Shown in pieces: positions 41,926 through 50,675 of a DNA stretch of 64,000 nucleotides. Position 1 is the first letter of the stretch. Each line of letters begins with the position of its first letter. Both the position numbers and the translations under genes were made by a program. Source of the stretch: Hyphomicrobiales bacterium (GTDB taxonomy: Bacteria; Pseudomonadota; Alphaproteobacteria; Rhizobiales; Aestuariivirgaceae); assembly GCA_016710435.1 (NCBI GenBank), contig JADJVV010000001.1:124001-188000 (forward strand), written 5' to 3'. A model generated the notes under the pieces. That model did not search any database, was not told where the DNA came from, and was given only the letters and a program-made list of their open reading frames with translations.

Positions 41926-44018
41926 GCCGAGAGCTCACCCACGCGGTTGAACCATTCGGCTTCATCGATCACCTCGACTCCATGCTTCTGCGCATCCTTG
42001 AGCTTGGAACCCGCGCCGGGACCGGCGACCAGCAGATCAGTCTTCTTCGAAACGGAGCCAGAAACCTTCGCACCGAGACGCTCCGCCATGGCCTTGGCCT
42101 CCTCGCGCGTCATCCGCTCCAGCGCGCCGGTGAACACCACCGTCTTGCCCGAGACGGGCGAACCGCTCGCCACAGCGGCCAGGGCCTGCGGCCGGACTTC
42201 ACCCAGCAGCGCATCCACCACGGCAATATTGTGCGGCTCGTCGAAGAACTGCGAAATTGCCTCCGCCACCACGTCGCCGATGCCGTCGTGGGATGTGAGT
42301 TCGTCCCAGGCTTCCGTTCCGGGCTTGGCCTCGCGGGCCTGGTCCCGCAGACGTTCCGCCGAACCATAGGCCCGTGCCAGAACGCGCGCCGTCGTCTCTC
42401 CCACGTGACGGATGCCGAGGGCAAAGATGAACCGGTCCAGCGCAATGTCGCGCCGCGCGTTGATGGCCGCAAAGAGATTGGCCGCACTCGTCTCGCCCCA
42501 GCCCTCGCGCGATCTCAGGCTGCTGCCGATCTTGTCTTCCAGCGTGAAGATGTCCTGCGGCACCTTCAGCAAGTCCTCATCGGCAAACTCCTCGATGATC
42601 TTGTCGCCCAGCCCCTCGATGTCGAAGGCATTGCGCGACACGAAATGCTTGAGCCGCTCCTTGCGCTGCGCGGCACAGATGAGACCTCCCGTGCAACGGC
42701 GCACCGCATCCGCCTTGCCGCCCTTTTCCTCACGTTCGGCGTGACTGCCACACACCGGGCACACATGCGGGAAGACGTAGGGTTCGGCATGGGCGGGGCG
42801 CTTCTCATTCACGACCTCGACCACCTGCGGAATGACGTCGCCCGCGCGCTGAACCACCACGGTATCACCGACGCGAATATCCTTCCGCGCAATTTCATCC
42901 TCGTTGTGCAGCGTCGCATTGACCACGACCACGCCGCCCACCGTCACGGGCTTGAGCCGCGCAACGGGCGTGAGTGCACCCGTGCGCCCCACCTGGATGT
43001 CGATCCTTTCGAGCACCGTCTTCACCTGCTCGGCGGAAAACTTGTGCGCGATGGCCCAGCGCGGACTGCGCGACACGAATCCCAGCCGCTGTTGCAGGGC
43101 GATGTCGTTCACCTTGTAGACCACGCCATCGATGTCATAGCCGAGATCGGCGCGTTGGCTCTCGATCAGCCTGTAGTGCGCAAGCAATTCCGCACCCGTA
43201 TGGCAAAGTTTCATCAGCGGATTGACGGGAAGGCCCCACTGCTTGAAGGCTTTCACCACGCCCCATTGCGTCTCGGCGGGAAGCTCGGGCGCCTCGCCCC
43301 AGGCGTAGGCAAAGAAGCGCAACGGCCGCGCGGCAGTGATGCTTGAATCCTGCTGCCGCAGGGAACCCGCCGCAGCGTTGCGCGGATTGGCAAAGGTGCG
43401 CTCGCCCGCCGCCTCCTGCTTTGCGTTCAACGTCTCGAAATCGTCATGAGCCATGTAGATTTCGCCGCGCACTTCGATCACATCAGGTGCGTGACCCTTC
43501 AGCCGCTCCGGCACGTCGCCGATGGTGCGCACATTGGCCGTGACGTTCTCGCCCTCGGCCCCATCCCCGCGCGTGGCGGCCTCCACCAGCACGCCCTTCT
43601 CGTAGCGGAGCGAAATGGAAAGGCCGTCGATCTTCGGCTCCGCCGTGACGTCAATGTCGGCATTTTCCCCCAGACGGAGAAAGCGCCTGATGCGGTCCAG
43701 GAAATCGGTCACGTCCTCATCGCCGAAGGCATTGGAGAGCGACAGCATCGGCACGCGATGCTTGACCTTGGCGAAACGGCCGAGAGGCGCTGCCCCCACA
43801 CTGCGCGAGACTGCCGACGCGCGGGCAAGATCCGGAAAATTGTGTTCGATCGCCGCGAGACGCCGCCGCAACGCATCGTAGTCCGCGTCCGAAATGGTCG
43901 GCGCGTCCTGCTGGTGATAGGCGATGTCGTGGGCTGCAATCTTTTCCGCCAGCGCGGCATGTTCCGCCGCTGCTTCGAGCGGAGACAAGCCCTCCACGGC
44001 AACGGGCTTCTTCGCCAT
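41922..44018 (-). CDS. ligA: NAD-dependent DNA ligase
   Basis: A 698-residue replicative ligase. The adenylation lysine is Lys129 in AEPKIDGLSIS. An OB fold follows, then the four-cysteine zinc finger (HVCPVCGSHAE ... RCTGGLICAAQ), helix-hairpin-helix repeats (FVSRNAFDIEGLGDKI and later), and a C-terminal BRCT domain (SGKTVVFTGALERMTREEAK). All the expected domains are present at normal length. It lies 2 bases after recN and overlaps azlC. Confidence 0.98.
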   Translation of the reverse strand: MAKKPVAVEGLSPLEAAAEHAALAEKIAAHDIAYHQQDAPTISDADYDALRRRLAAIEHNFPDLARASAVSRSVGAAPLGRFAKVKHRVPMLSLSNAFGDEDVTDFLDRIRRFLRLGENADIDVTAEPKIDGLSISLRYEKGVLVEAATRGDGAEGENVTANVRTIGDVPERLKGHAPDVIEVRGEIYMAHDDFETLNAKQEAAGERTFANPRNAAAGSLRQQDSSITAARPLRFFAYAWGEAPELPAETQWGVVKAFKQWGLPVNPLMKLCHTGAELLAHYRLIESQRADLGYDIDGVVYKVNDIALQQRLGFVSRSPRWAIAHKFSAEQVKTVLERIDIQVGRTGALTPVARLKPVTVGGVVVVNATLHNEDEIARKDIRVGDTVVVQRAGDVIPQVVEVVNEKRPAHAEPYVFPHVCPVCGSHAEREEKGGKADAVRRCTGGLICAAQRKERLKHFVSRNAFDIEGLGDKIIEEFADEDLLKVPQDIFTLEDKIGSSLRSREGWGETSAANLFAAINARRDIALDRFIFALGIRHVGETTARVLARAYGSAERLRDQAREAKPGTEAWDELTSHDGIGDVVAEAISQFFDEPHNIAVVDALLGEVRPQALAAVASGSPVSGKTVVFTGALERMTREEAKAMAERLGAKVSGSVSKKTDLLVAGPGAGSKLKDAQKHGVEVIDEAEWFNRVGELSA

Positions 44019-44020
44019 TC

Positions 44021-45691
44021 TCAGCCCTGCCCGGCCAGCAGCTGGTCGGCCTGCGCGCGCGCTGCGTCCGTGACAATGGCACCCGAGAGCATGCGCGCCA
44101 ACTCCTCGCGGCGGCTTTGCGCCGAGAGCGGCTGCACGCGCGTGACCATGCGCTTGGCCTTCACGTCTTCCATCTTGGAGATCAGCATATGCTGGGCCGC
44201 ACGCGCGGCAACCTGCGGCGAGTGCGTGACGGCGAGCACCTGCAATCCCCCGGCCAGCCGCGCCAGACGCTTGCCGATGGCGTCCGCCACCGCGCCGCCC
44301 ACCCCCGTGTCGATTTCGTCGAAGATCAGCACGGGTGCCGAACCCTTGGCCGCCAGCACCACTTTCAAGGCCAGCATGAAGCGCGCCAACTCGCCGCCCG
44401 ATGCAATCTTCATCAGTGGCGAGAGCGGCGTGCCGGGATTGGTGGCCACGACAAATTCCACCCTGTCCACCCCATGGGCCCCTGGGCGCGCGCCATCAGA
44501 GGCGACTTGCGTCTCGAAGCGCGCCTTTTCCAGTTTCAGCGCCGGAAGCTCATCCCCAACCTGCTTGTCCAGCGCCTTCGCCGCCTTGCGGCGCGCGGCA
44601 GACAACTTGTCGGCGGCAGCCTCGAACGCGAGCTTGGCTTCGGCATGGACCTTCTCCAGCACCGCCAGCTTCGCGCCACCGTCGGTCAGGGCCTGCATCT
44701 CGTTTTCGAAGCGCCCCCGCACGGTGGCGAGGTCGTCAACCGTGCATCGATACTTCCGCGCCGCGGCACGCAGTGCAAAGAGCCGTTCTTCCGATTGTTC
44801 CAGTTCGCGCGGATCATAATCGAAGGCCCGGCGCGCCTCGCTGATCACGCGCCCTGCTTCCGCATATTCAGCGAGCAGCCGGTCCAGCACCGCAACGACG
44901 GAATCAAGGCGTCCGTGTGCGCTATCCTTGCGCCGCTCAAGCCGCCGCAGCGCCGCGTTGATCTTCGATTCCGCCGCGCCATCTCCGGCGAGCGCAGTAT
45001 CAGCCTCATCCAGCGCACCGATGTATTGTTCGGACTGCATCATCAGCTGCCGCGCTTCCGCAAGCTGTTGCTCCTCGTTGGGCTCGGGCGAGAGCTTGGC
45101 CAACTCGGCTACGGCATGTTCCAGATAGTCGCGCTCCGCTTCCGCCTTTGCCATCAGGGCGCGATGGTCTTCCAGCGCCGAGGCCGCACCGCTCCACTGC
45201 CGCCAAAGCCCCGACACAGCCTCGACCTGCGCCTGAAGCCCGCCGAAGGCATCGAGCAGCCGGCGGTGCGCCGACACGTCGACCAGCGCACGGTCCGCAT
45301 GCTGGCCATGAATTTCGACAAGCTCGGCCGCCACCTGCCGCAACAGGTTGAGGCTGACGGGTTGGTCGTTGATGGTGGCGCGGCTCGGCCCATCCGCATT
45401 CTGGATGCGCCGCACGATGATCTCGCCGTCGCATTCCACGTCATTGTCGCGCAGCAATCTCCGCACGGCATGGCCGTCCGGCAGATTGAAAGCCGCCGAA
45501 ACCATGCCCTTGGCCTGCCCCGCGCGCACCAGCGAGGAATCGCCCCGCGCGCCCAGTGCGAGGCCCAGCGAATCCAGCAGGATGGATTTGCCCGCGCCTG
45601 TCTCGCCCGTCAGCACGGTAAGCCCGGCCTCAAGCGTCAGGTCCAGTTTCTCGATCAGAACAATGTCACGGATGGAGAGAGCGGTCAGCAT
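44021..45691 (-). CDS. recN: DNA repair protein RecN
   Basis: A 556-residue SMC-like ATPase involved in double-strand break repair. Walker A TGETGAGKSILLDSLGLA lies near residues 28-45, a long coiled-coil middle part spans about 150-350, the ABC signature is in MKIASGGELARFMLALK, and Walker B is VLIFDEIDTGVGG. Its place between bamD and ligA is standard for related genomes. The minus-strand gap to bamD is 57 bases. Confidence 0.97.
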   Translation of the reverse strand: MLTALSIRDIVLIEKLDLTLEAGLTVLTGETGAGKSILLDSLGLALGARGDSSLVRAGQAKGMVSAAFNLPDGHAVRRLLRDNDVECDGEIIVRRIQNADGPSRATINDQPVSLNLLRQVAAELVEIHGQHADRALVDVSAHRRLLDAFGGLQAQVEAVSGLWRQWSGAASALEDHRALMAKAEAERDYLEHAVAELAKLSPEPNEEQQLAEARQLMMQSEQYIGALDEADTALAGDGAAESKINAALRRLERRKDSAHGRLDSVVAVLDRLLAEYAEAGRVISEARRAFDYDPRELEQSEERLFALRAAARKYRCTVDDLATVRGRFENEMQALTDGGAKLAVLEKVHAEAKLAFEAAADKLSAARRKAAKALDKQVGDELPALKLEKARFETQVASDGARPGAHGVDRVEFVVATNPGTPLSPLMKIASGGELARFMLALKVVLAAKGSAPVLIFDEIDTGVGGAVADAIGKRLARLAGGLQVLAVTHSPQVAARAAQHMLISKMEDVKAKRMVTRVQPLSAQSRREELARMLSGAIVTDAARAQADQLLAGQG

Positions 45692-45748
45692 CCCGGTGTT
45701 ATAGCCGAGTCTCCGCGAACCTTGCGAGAGGGAACGTCAGCCCGGACT

Positions 45749-46666
45749 TCAGCCCGTGACGCTGCGGAAGGCTTTCACGATCCAGGAGGACTCGCTGGCA
45801 ACAGGCTGCTTCCCATCGGTGGTCACCAGCTGGTAGGCATCCTTGTACCACTCGCTGTTGGGGTAGTTCTGGCCCAATACAGCCGCAGCGGTCTGCGCCT
45901 CGGAAACGATGCCCAGTGCCATGTAGGCTTCCGTGAGACGATAGAGCGCTTCCGGCGTCTGCGTCGTCTGCTGGTAATCGATGATGACCTTCTTGAAGCG
46001 GTTGATACCGGCAAGATAATCGCCCTGCTTCACGTAATAGCGGCCGATATCCATTTCCTTCGCGGCGAGTCGGTCATAGCCCAGCTTCGCCTTCTGCTTG
46101 GCATCGGCGGCATAGGGCGTATCGGGATAGCGGCGCGCGATTTCTTCCAGGGCCTCGACGGCCTTTTCGGTCTGCCTCTGGTCGCGGCGCACATCGGCGA
46201 TGCGCTCATATTCCGAGAGTGCAATCAGGTAGTAGGCGTAAGGCGCATCCTTGTGGCCGGGATGAAGTGTGGTGAACCGCTTGGCGGCATTCACGGCGTC
46301 ATCATAGGAACGGCGCTGATAGGCCGAGAAGGCCTGCATCAGGATCGCCTTGGTGGCCCACTTGGAATAGGGATGCTGCCGCTCGACTTCGGCAAATTTC
46401 TTCTGGGCGCGGCTGTAGTTGCCGGCCTGCATCTCGGCGAGGCCGCCGTTGTAGAGTGTCGCCACGGCCTTCTCGTCCGCCGAAGCCATGTCGGGAGCAA
46501 TCACGCCACCACGCGGCACCACATTGCTGGTCGTACCGGTGTCCCCGTCGCCCCGGTCCAGCAGGCGCTTGAAACCACCCGATGAGGCGCAGCCACCCAA
46601 GACGACAAGTGTCAGGGCAAGGGCAAGCGCATGGCGCGTGTGGGAAAGAAAGCTACGGTGGGTCAT
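45749..46666 (-). CDS. bamD: BamD, outer-membrane assembly lipoprotein
   Basis: A 305-residue lipoprotein of the BAM complex (ComL/YfiO family). The signal ends with the lipobox LGGC near residue 26. TPR-like helical repeats follow: ATLYNGGLAEMQAGNYSRA, FAEVERQHPYSKWATKA, YDRLAAKEMDIGRYY. The start at 46666 (MTHRSFLSHTRHALALAL) gives a clean lipoprotein signal. A Gly/Thr-rich stretch before the repeats (RGDGDTGTTSNVVPRGG) is a flexible linker. It sits directly downstream of ftsZ, with no lpxC between. Confidence 0.93.
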   Translation of the reverse strand: MTHRSFLSHTRHALALALTLVVLGGCASSGGFKRLLDRGDGDTGTTSNVVPRGGVIAPDMASADEKAVATLYNGGLAEMQAGNYSRAQKKFAEVERQHPYSKWATKAILMQAFSAYQRRSYDDAVNAAKRFTTLHPGHKDAPYAYYLIALSEYERIADVRRDQRQTEKAVEALEEIARRYPDTPYAADAKQKAKLGYDRLAAKEMDIGRYYVKQGDYLAGINRFKKVIIDYQQTTQTPEALYRLTEAYMALGIVSEAQTAAAVLGQNYPNSEWYKDAYQLVTTDGKQPVASESSWIVKAFRSVTG

Positions 46667-46727
46667 GTGCTGCGGGGTTCTAGCCTGTGTCACCCCTGCC
46701 GTGAAGGGTCGTGTACAGGTTGCTTAT

Positions 46728-46764
46728 GACAAACGAAACCCGGCGGAAGTGTGACCGCCGGGTT
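46728..46764 (-). terminator. Rho-independent terminator of ftsZ
   Basis: On the minus strand AACCCGGCGG / CCGCCGGGTT (10-bp stem, 8-base loop) is followed by a modest T-rich tail (TCGTTTGTC), about 30 bases after the ftsZ stop. It suggests the division cluster ends here and bamD has its own promoter. Confidence 0.75.
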
Positions 46765-46793
46765 CCGTGAACAGGCAAGATTGCCGGGCAGGA

Positions 46794-48302
46794 TTACGAG
46801 CTGGCCTGGCGGCGCAGGAACGCCGGAATGGCAAGCTGGTCGTCCTCGTAGGGCGGTTCCACATGGGCATGTGGGTCAGGCTGCGGCTGCGGGCGCGTGG
46901 CCGTGCGGGCCGCTGCAGCAGGAGTCATTTTCGGTTCGGCACGGCGCGGTGCCGGCTGGGGCGCAGGTGCGGTCTCATCGCGGCGGCCAAGGCCAACCGT
47001 GGCGAGACGTTCGAAGATGCCCTTCTTGCGCTTCTGCGCATGCTCGGCGATGTCCTCGATGCGGCTTTGCTGTGCGGCGATCTGCTTCTGCGCGATCACC
47101 GGAAAGTCTTCGATGGGCGGAATGCGCTGCGTGGTGACGCGCGATGCCGGCTGTGCCACCGGCACGGGCTGTGGCGCTGCTTCGGCGCGCAATTCGGCGG
47201 CGGCAGGACGCGCCGCCATCGGCGCAGGCTTCACCACCTTCACGCTCTCGGCAGGTGCCATGGCCGGCGTGTAGCCGACCTGGGTGCGAACGGGTTCGTG
47301 CGCGGCGGAGGTGTCTTCGTCCGCGCCGTGAATGGCTTCCGGCGTCAGGCCTGTCGCAACGACAGAGACGCGCATCGTGCCTTCCAGCGAGTCATCGAAG
47401 GTGGCGCCGAGAATGATGTTGGCTTCCGGATCCACTTCCTCGCGGATGCGGGTTGCGGCTTCATCGACTTCGTAGAGCGTGAGATCGGGACCACCCGAGA
47501 TGGAGATCAGAAGGCCACGCGCACCGCGCATCGACACATCGTCGAGCAGCGGATTGGAGATCGCGGCTTCAGCGGCTTCGATGGCGCGCTTTTCGCCCGA
47601 GGCTTCGCCCGTGCCCATCATCGCCTTGCCCATCTCGCTCATGATGGCGCGGACGTCGGCAAAGTCGAGGTTGATGAGGCCTTCCTTGGTCATCAGTTCC
47701 GTGATCGAGGCCACGCCCGAGTAAAGCACCTGGTCTGCCATGGCAAAGGCCGCAGCGAAGGTTGTCTTTTCGTTGGCGACGCGGAAAAGGTTCTGGTTGG
47801 GAATGACGATCAGCGTGTCCACGTAGCGGGCGAGTTCGTCAATGCCGCGCTCTGCCGTGATCATGCGGCGCGCACCTTCGAAATGGAACGGCTTGGTGAC
47901 AACGCCCACCGTGAGGATGCCCTGCTCCTTGGCGGCGCGCGCAATGATCGGCGCTGCACCCGTGCCCGTGCCGCCGCCCATGCCAGCGGTGATGAAAGCC
48001 ATGTGCGAGCCCGCGAGATGGTCGAGGATCTCCGGAAGCGCTTCCTCGGCGGCGGCTGCACCGATCTGCGGCTGCGAACCGGCACCAAGGCCTTGCGTGA
48101 GGGCCGTGCCCATCTGGACCCGGCGCTGTGCGGCGTTCTGAAGGAGCGCCTGCGCATCGGTGTTTGCCACAACGAATTCAACGCCTTCGAGGCGACTTTC
48201 GATCATGTTGTTGACGGCATTGCCGCCCGCGCCGCCTACGCCAAAGACCGTGATCCGCGGCTTGAGCTCGTGCAGGTTGGGGACAGTGAGATTGATGGAC
48301 AT
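46794..48302 (-). CDS. ftsZ: Cell division protein FtsZ
   Basis: A 502-residue tubulin-like GTPase that forms the Z-ring. GTP-binding motifs are GVGGAGGNAVNN (21-32) and the tubulin signature GGGTGTG (109-115), with the synergy-loop region NLDFADVRAIMSEMG. A long disordered Ala/Pro/Glu-rich linker (about 330-485) precedes the conserved C-terminal peptide DDQLAIPAFLRRQ, which binds FtsA and other tethers. The long linker is typical of alphaproteobacteria. A CtrA-like palindrome lies in the 143-base gap upstream, and a terminator follows. Confidence 0.98.
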   Translation of the reverse strand: MSINLTVPNLHELKPRITVFGVGGAGGNAVNNMIESRLEGVEFVVANTDAQALLQNAAQRRVQMGTALTQGLGAGSQPQIGAAAAEEALPEILDHLAGSHMAFITAGMGGGTGTGAAPIIARAAKEQGILTVGVVTKPFHFEGARRMITAERGIDELARYVDTLIVIPNQNLFRVANEKTTFAAAFAMADQVLYSGVASITELMTKEGLINLDFADVRAIMSEMGKAMMGTGEASGEKRAIEAAEAAISNPLLDDVSMRGARGLLISISGGPDLTLYEVDEAATRIREEVDPEANIILGATFDDSLEGTMRVSVVATGLTPEAIHGADEDTSAAHEPVRTQVGYTPAMAPAESVKVVKPAPMAARPAAAELRAEAAPQPVPVAQPASRVTTQRIPPIEDFPVIAQKQIAAQQSRIEDIAEHAQKRKKGIFERLATVGLGRRDETAPAPQPAPRRAEPKMTPAAAARTATRPQPQPDPHAHVEPPYEDDQLAIPAFLRRQASS

Positions 48303-48360
48303 GAGTCGATTCCGGTACTGATTTGGGCTGATAAGACTTTGTTTCTCAAAGCCCTAAGAA

Positions 48361-48382
48361 ATGGTTAACGAATGCTAACCAT
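48361..48382. promoter_or_regulatory. Palindrome resembling a CtrA site, upstream of ftsZ
   Basis: ATGGTTA and TAACCAT flank eight bases, so TTAA and TAA half-sites are present with 6 rather than the consensus 7 bases between. It lies about 60 bases before the ftsZ start. CtrA is known to repress ftsZ in Caulobacter, which makes this a sensible candidate. Confidence 0.4.
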
Positions 48383-48445
48383 GGAGAACAATATTCTGTT
48401 CAAAGTGAGTCAGGTCGGGTCAGGTTGGTTGCCGGTTGTTCACTC

Positions 48446-49762
48446 TCAGAGCGCTTCCTTGAGCCAGCGGCCCACCCGGCGGGCGTAACCCATCTGCTGC
48501 CGTTCCAGCATTTCCCGCGCTTCCGTGGGCATGGAAATGCGGCGGTCCGGCTTGAGCGACAGGGCGAGAAGACCCGCACTGACGGCCATTCCGCCTTGCT
48601 GGGCGGCCTCCGGTGCACCTTGCCCCAGGATCGGCTGGCCAATCCGCACCGGGCAACCGAAGTGATGGGCGGCAAGATCGCGCACACCCTGCAGTTGACC
48701 ACCACTGCCCGTGAGCACCACGCGCGTGATCGCTTCCGGCGGAGCATGGCGGGAAAGGTCTTCGCGAACCATTTCGATCAGTTCTTCCACGCGCGGCAGA
48801 ATGATGCCGTTCAGCACATGCTTCGGAACCTGCTGGATCGCATCGACCCCGCGTTCGCCCAGAAGCGGAACCGCCAGCATCTCGCGGTCCTCATGGGCGA
48901 AGGGAAGCACCGACCCGAACATCGTCTTGAGGCGCTCGGCATGGGCGATGGTGGTGGCGAGGCCCTGCGCAATATCGGCCGTCACATGGGCCGCACCGAC
49001 GGCGACACTCCCGGAGGCGGCAAGGTTTCCGTTGCGGAACAGCGCGTAACTCGTGGTGCCGCCCCCCATGTCGATGACCACGGTGCCCATGGCCAGTTCA
49101 TCGTTGAGCAGCGTGCCGCGCCCCGCGGCGTAGGCCGAAAGCGCGACGCCTGCGACCTTGAGATGGGCGCGTTCGATGGCCAGCGTCAGATTGCGGAGGT
49201 GCGAGGCATCAAGGGTGACGATGCCGATATCGACGCCCAGCACTTCACCGTGCATGCCGAGCGGCGGACGGTCTGCCGTCACACCATCGAGCGAATAACC
49301 GACCGGATTGAGATGCAGGATATGGCGCTTGCCGATGTCGGCCTTGCCGATCGCCGCCGAGACAGCGTGTTCGATGTCACGCGGCGACACAACGCCCGTC
49401 TGTGTCTTCACATGACCTGAGGACGACATGGAGGCGGGACGCCCGCCGGACACATTCACGTGGACGGCACGTACCGCCTGCTTCGCCATGCGTTCGGCTG
49501 CATCCACGGCAATGCGGATGGCACGCTCGGCTTCCTCGATATTGGAAATGGCGCCGTTCTTGATGCCGCGCGACGCCGTGGTGCCAAGACCCGTGATGCG
49601 CAGAGCGTTGCGATAGTCCTGGCCCTGGACGAAGCGCTCCGAGGGCTCGGCGATGACGCAGCTGATCTTGGTGGAACCGAGATCAAGCGCGGCGACCGGG
49701 CCATCTGCGACGACGGCATCCCGCCCCTTTGTCCGGAATCCCAATGGACTGCCACGCGTCAT
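48446..49762 (-). CDS. ftsA: Cell division protein FtsA
   Basis: A 438-residue actin-like ATPase that tethers FtsZ to the membrane. The phosphate-binding loop AALDLGSTKISCVIAE, the second loop VVIDMGGGTTSYALF and the adenosine motif VVLTGSGGQLQGV are present. The C-terminal amphipathic helix YARRVGRWLKEAL is the membrane-targeting sequence. The start at 49762 (MTRGSPLG) removes five doubtful residues. It follows ftsQ by 52 bases and precedes ftsZ by 143 bases, the largest gap within the cluster. Confidence 0.97.
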   Translation of the reverse strand: MTRGSPLGFRTKGRDAVVADGPVAALDLGSTKISCVIAEPSERFVQGQDYRNALRITGLGTTASRGIKNGAISNIEEAERAIRIAVDAAERMAKQAVRAVHVNVSGGRPASMSSSGHVKTQTGVVSPRDIEHAVSAAIGKADIGKRHILHLNPVGYSLDGVTADRPPLGMHGEVLGVDIGIVTLDASHLRNLTLAIERAHLKVAGVALSAYAAGRGTLLNDELAMGTVVIDMGGGTTSYALFRNGNLAASGSVAVGAAHVTADIAQGLATTIAHAERLKTMFGSVLPFAHEDREMLAVPLLGERGVDAIQQVPKHVLNGIILPRVEELIEMVREDLSRHAPPEAITRVVLTGSGGQLQGVRDLAAHHFGCPVRIGQPILGQGAPEAAQQGGMAVSAGLLALSLKPDRRISMPTEAREMLERQQMGYARRVGRWLKEAL

Positions 49763-49814
49763 ACGAACTGCTCCCAACTCGAACCCAACAGCGCCGGCAA
49801 CGGCCGGCAGGACG

Positions 49815-50675
49815 TCAGTGCTGGAGCTGCGAAGTCTGATCGCCGGCCTTCTTGGGGTCGACGGCCTCCGCCAGGGCGATCACGATGCGGTCGTTCGTCC
49901 GCAGGTCGATTTCGCGAATGCCCTTCGAGAGGATATTCTGTGTCGCGTCCAGCTCGGCAACCCGCTTGAGAGCGGCGTCCACATTTTCCTCCGGCAGGTC
50001 GATCTTGACGCCGTTGTCGAGGTACAGTGTCCACCGGCGCTCACCCACACGTGCTGCCGCCTGAACCTTGAGCATTAAGGCAGGTATGGCTTCCATCTGG
50101 TTAACGTAGTCGGCCGCGGCGACATTTGCGCCCTTCCCCGAGACCAGCGGAAGCTGGCGGAGCGACAGCGGGTTGAGGCCACTCATCTCGACGCCTGCAC
50201 GGTCGATCACCGAATAGTTGCCGTCCTTCTGCCAGATGGCGAAGGGTTCACGTTCGTTGAGGGTGATCTGCAAGGAGTTGGGGAAGTTGCGCCGCACTTC
50301 GGCATCCGCCACCCAATCCAGTGATTCGAGAAGAATGCGGGCATCGTCCGCATTGAAGCCGACAAGGCTACCGCCGGGTTTCACGCCGATATGGGCGAGC
50401 ACGTCTTCCGGATCATGGTGCATCAGGCCCGAGATGCGAATGTCCTGCGCCGCCATGCCGAAGATCGAAGCCACGCGCCCGTTGAAATTGTTGAATGGGC
50501 TTTCGGGATAGGTGAATGCGCCGCCATCCACGCCACCCACGATCAGGCTGGCGCCGAGGAACAGTACGGCAAAGCCCCGCACCGCGATGCGCGTGGTGAG
50601 GCTGGTCAGTGCTGTCTCGATGCGGCCCTTGCGGGCACGTTTCACCGGTCGAGCGAAGCGTCGTTCACCATCCAT
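49815..50675 (-). CDS. ftsQ: Cell division protein FtsQ
   Basis: A 286-residue bitopic divisome protein. A basic cytosolic N-terminus (ARPVKRARKGRIE) and a transmembrane helix (about residues 32-50) precede the POTRA domain (IRISGLMHHDPEDVLAHIG) and the beta domain (LVSGKGANVAAADYVNQM ... IREIDLRTNDRI). It links FtsL/FtsB-type partners to late division proteins. Its start lies 34 bases inside the 3' end of ddlB, so translation is probably coupled. Confidence 0.95.
   Translation of the reverse strand: MDGERRFARPVKRARKGRIETALTSLTTRIAVRGFAVLFLGASLIVGGVDGGAFTYPESPFNNFNGRVASIFGMAAQDIRISGLMHHDPEDVLAHIGVKPGGSLVGFNADDARILLESLDWVADAEVRRNFPNSLQITLNEREPFAIWQKDGNYSVIDRAGVEMSGLNPLSLRQLPLVSGKGANVAAADYVNQMEAIPALMLKVQAAARVGERRWTLYLDNGVKIDLPEENVDAALKRVAELDATQNILSKGIREIDLRTNDRIVIALAEAVDPKKAGDQTSQLQH

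Noticed and set aside
44117..46585. A long open frame antisense to recN and bamD
   Set aside because: Antisense frames of this length arise often in GC-rich DNA. The codon pattern and families belong to the minus strand.
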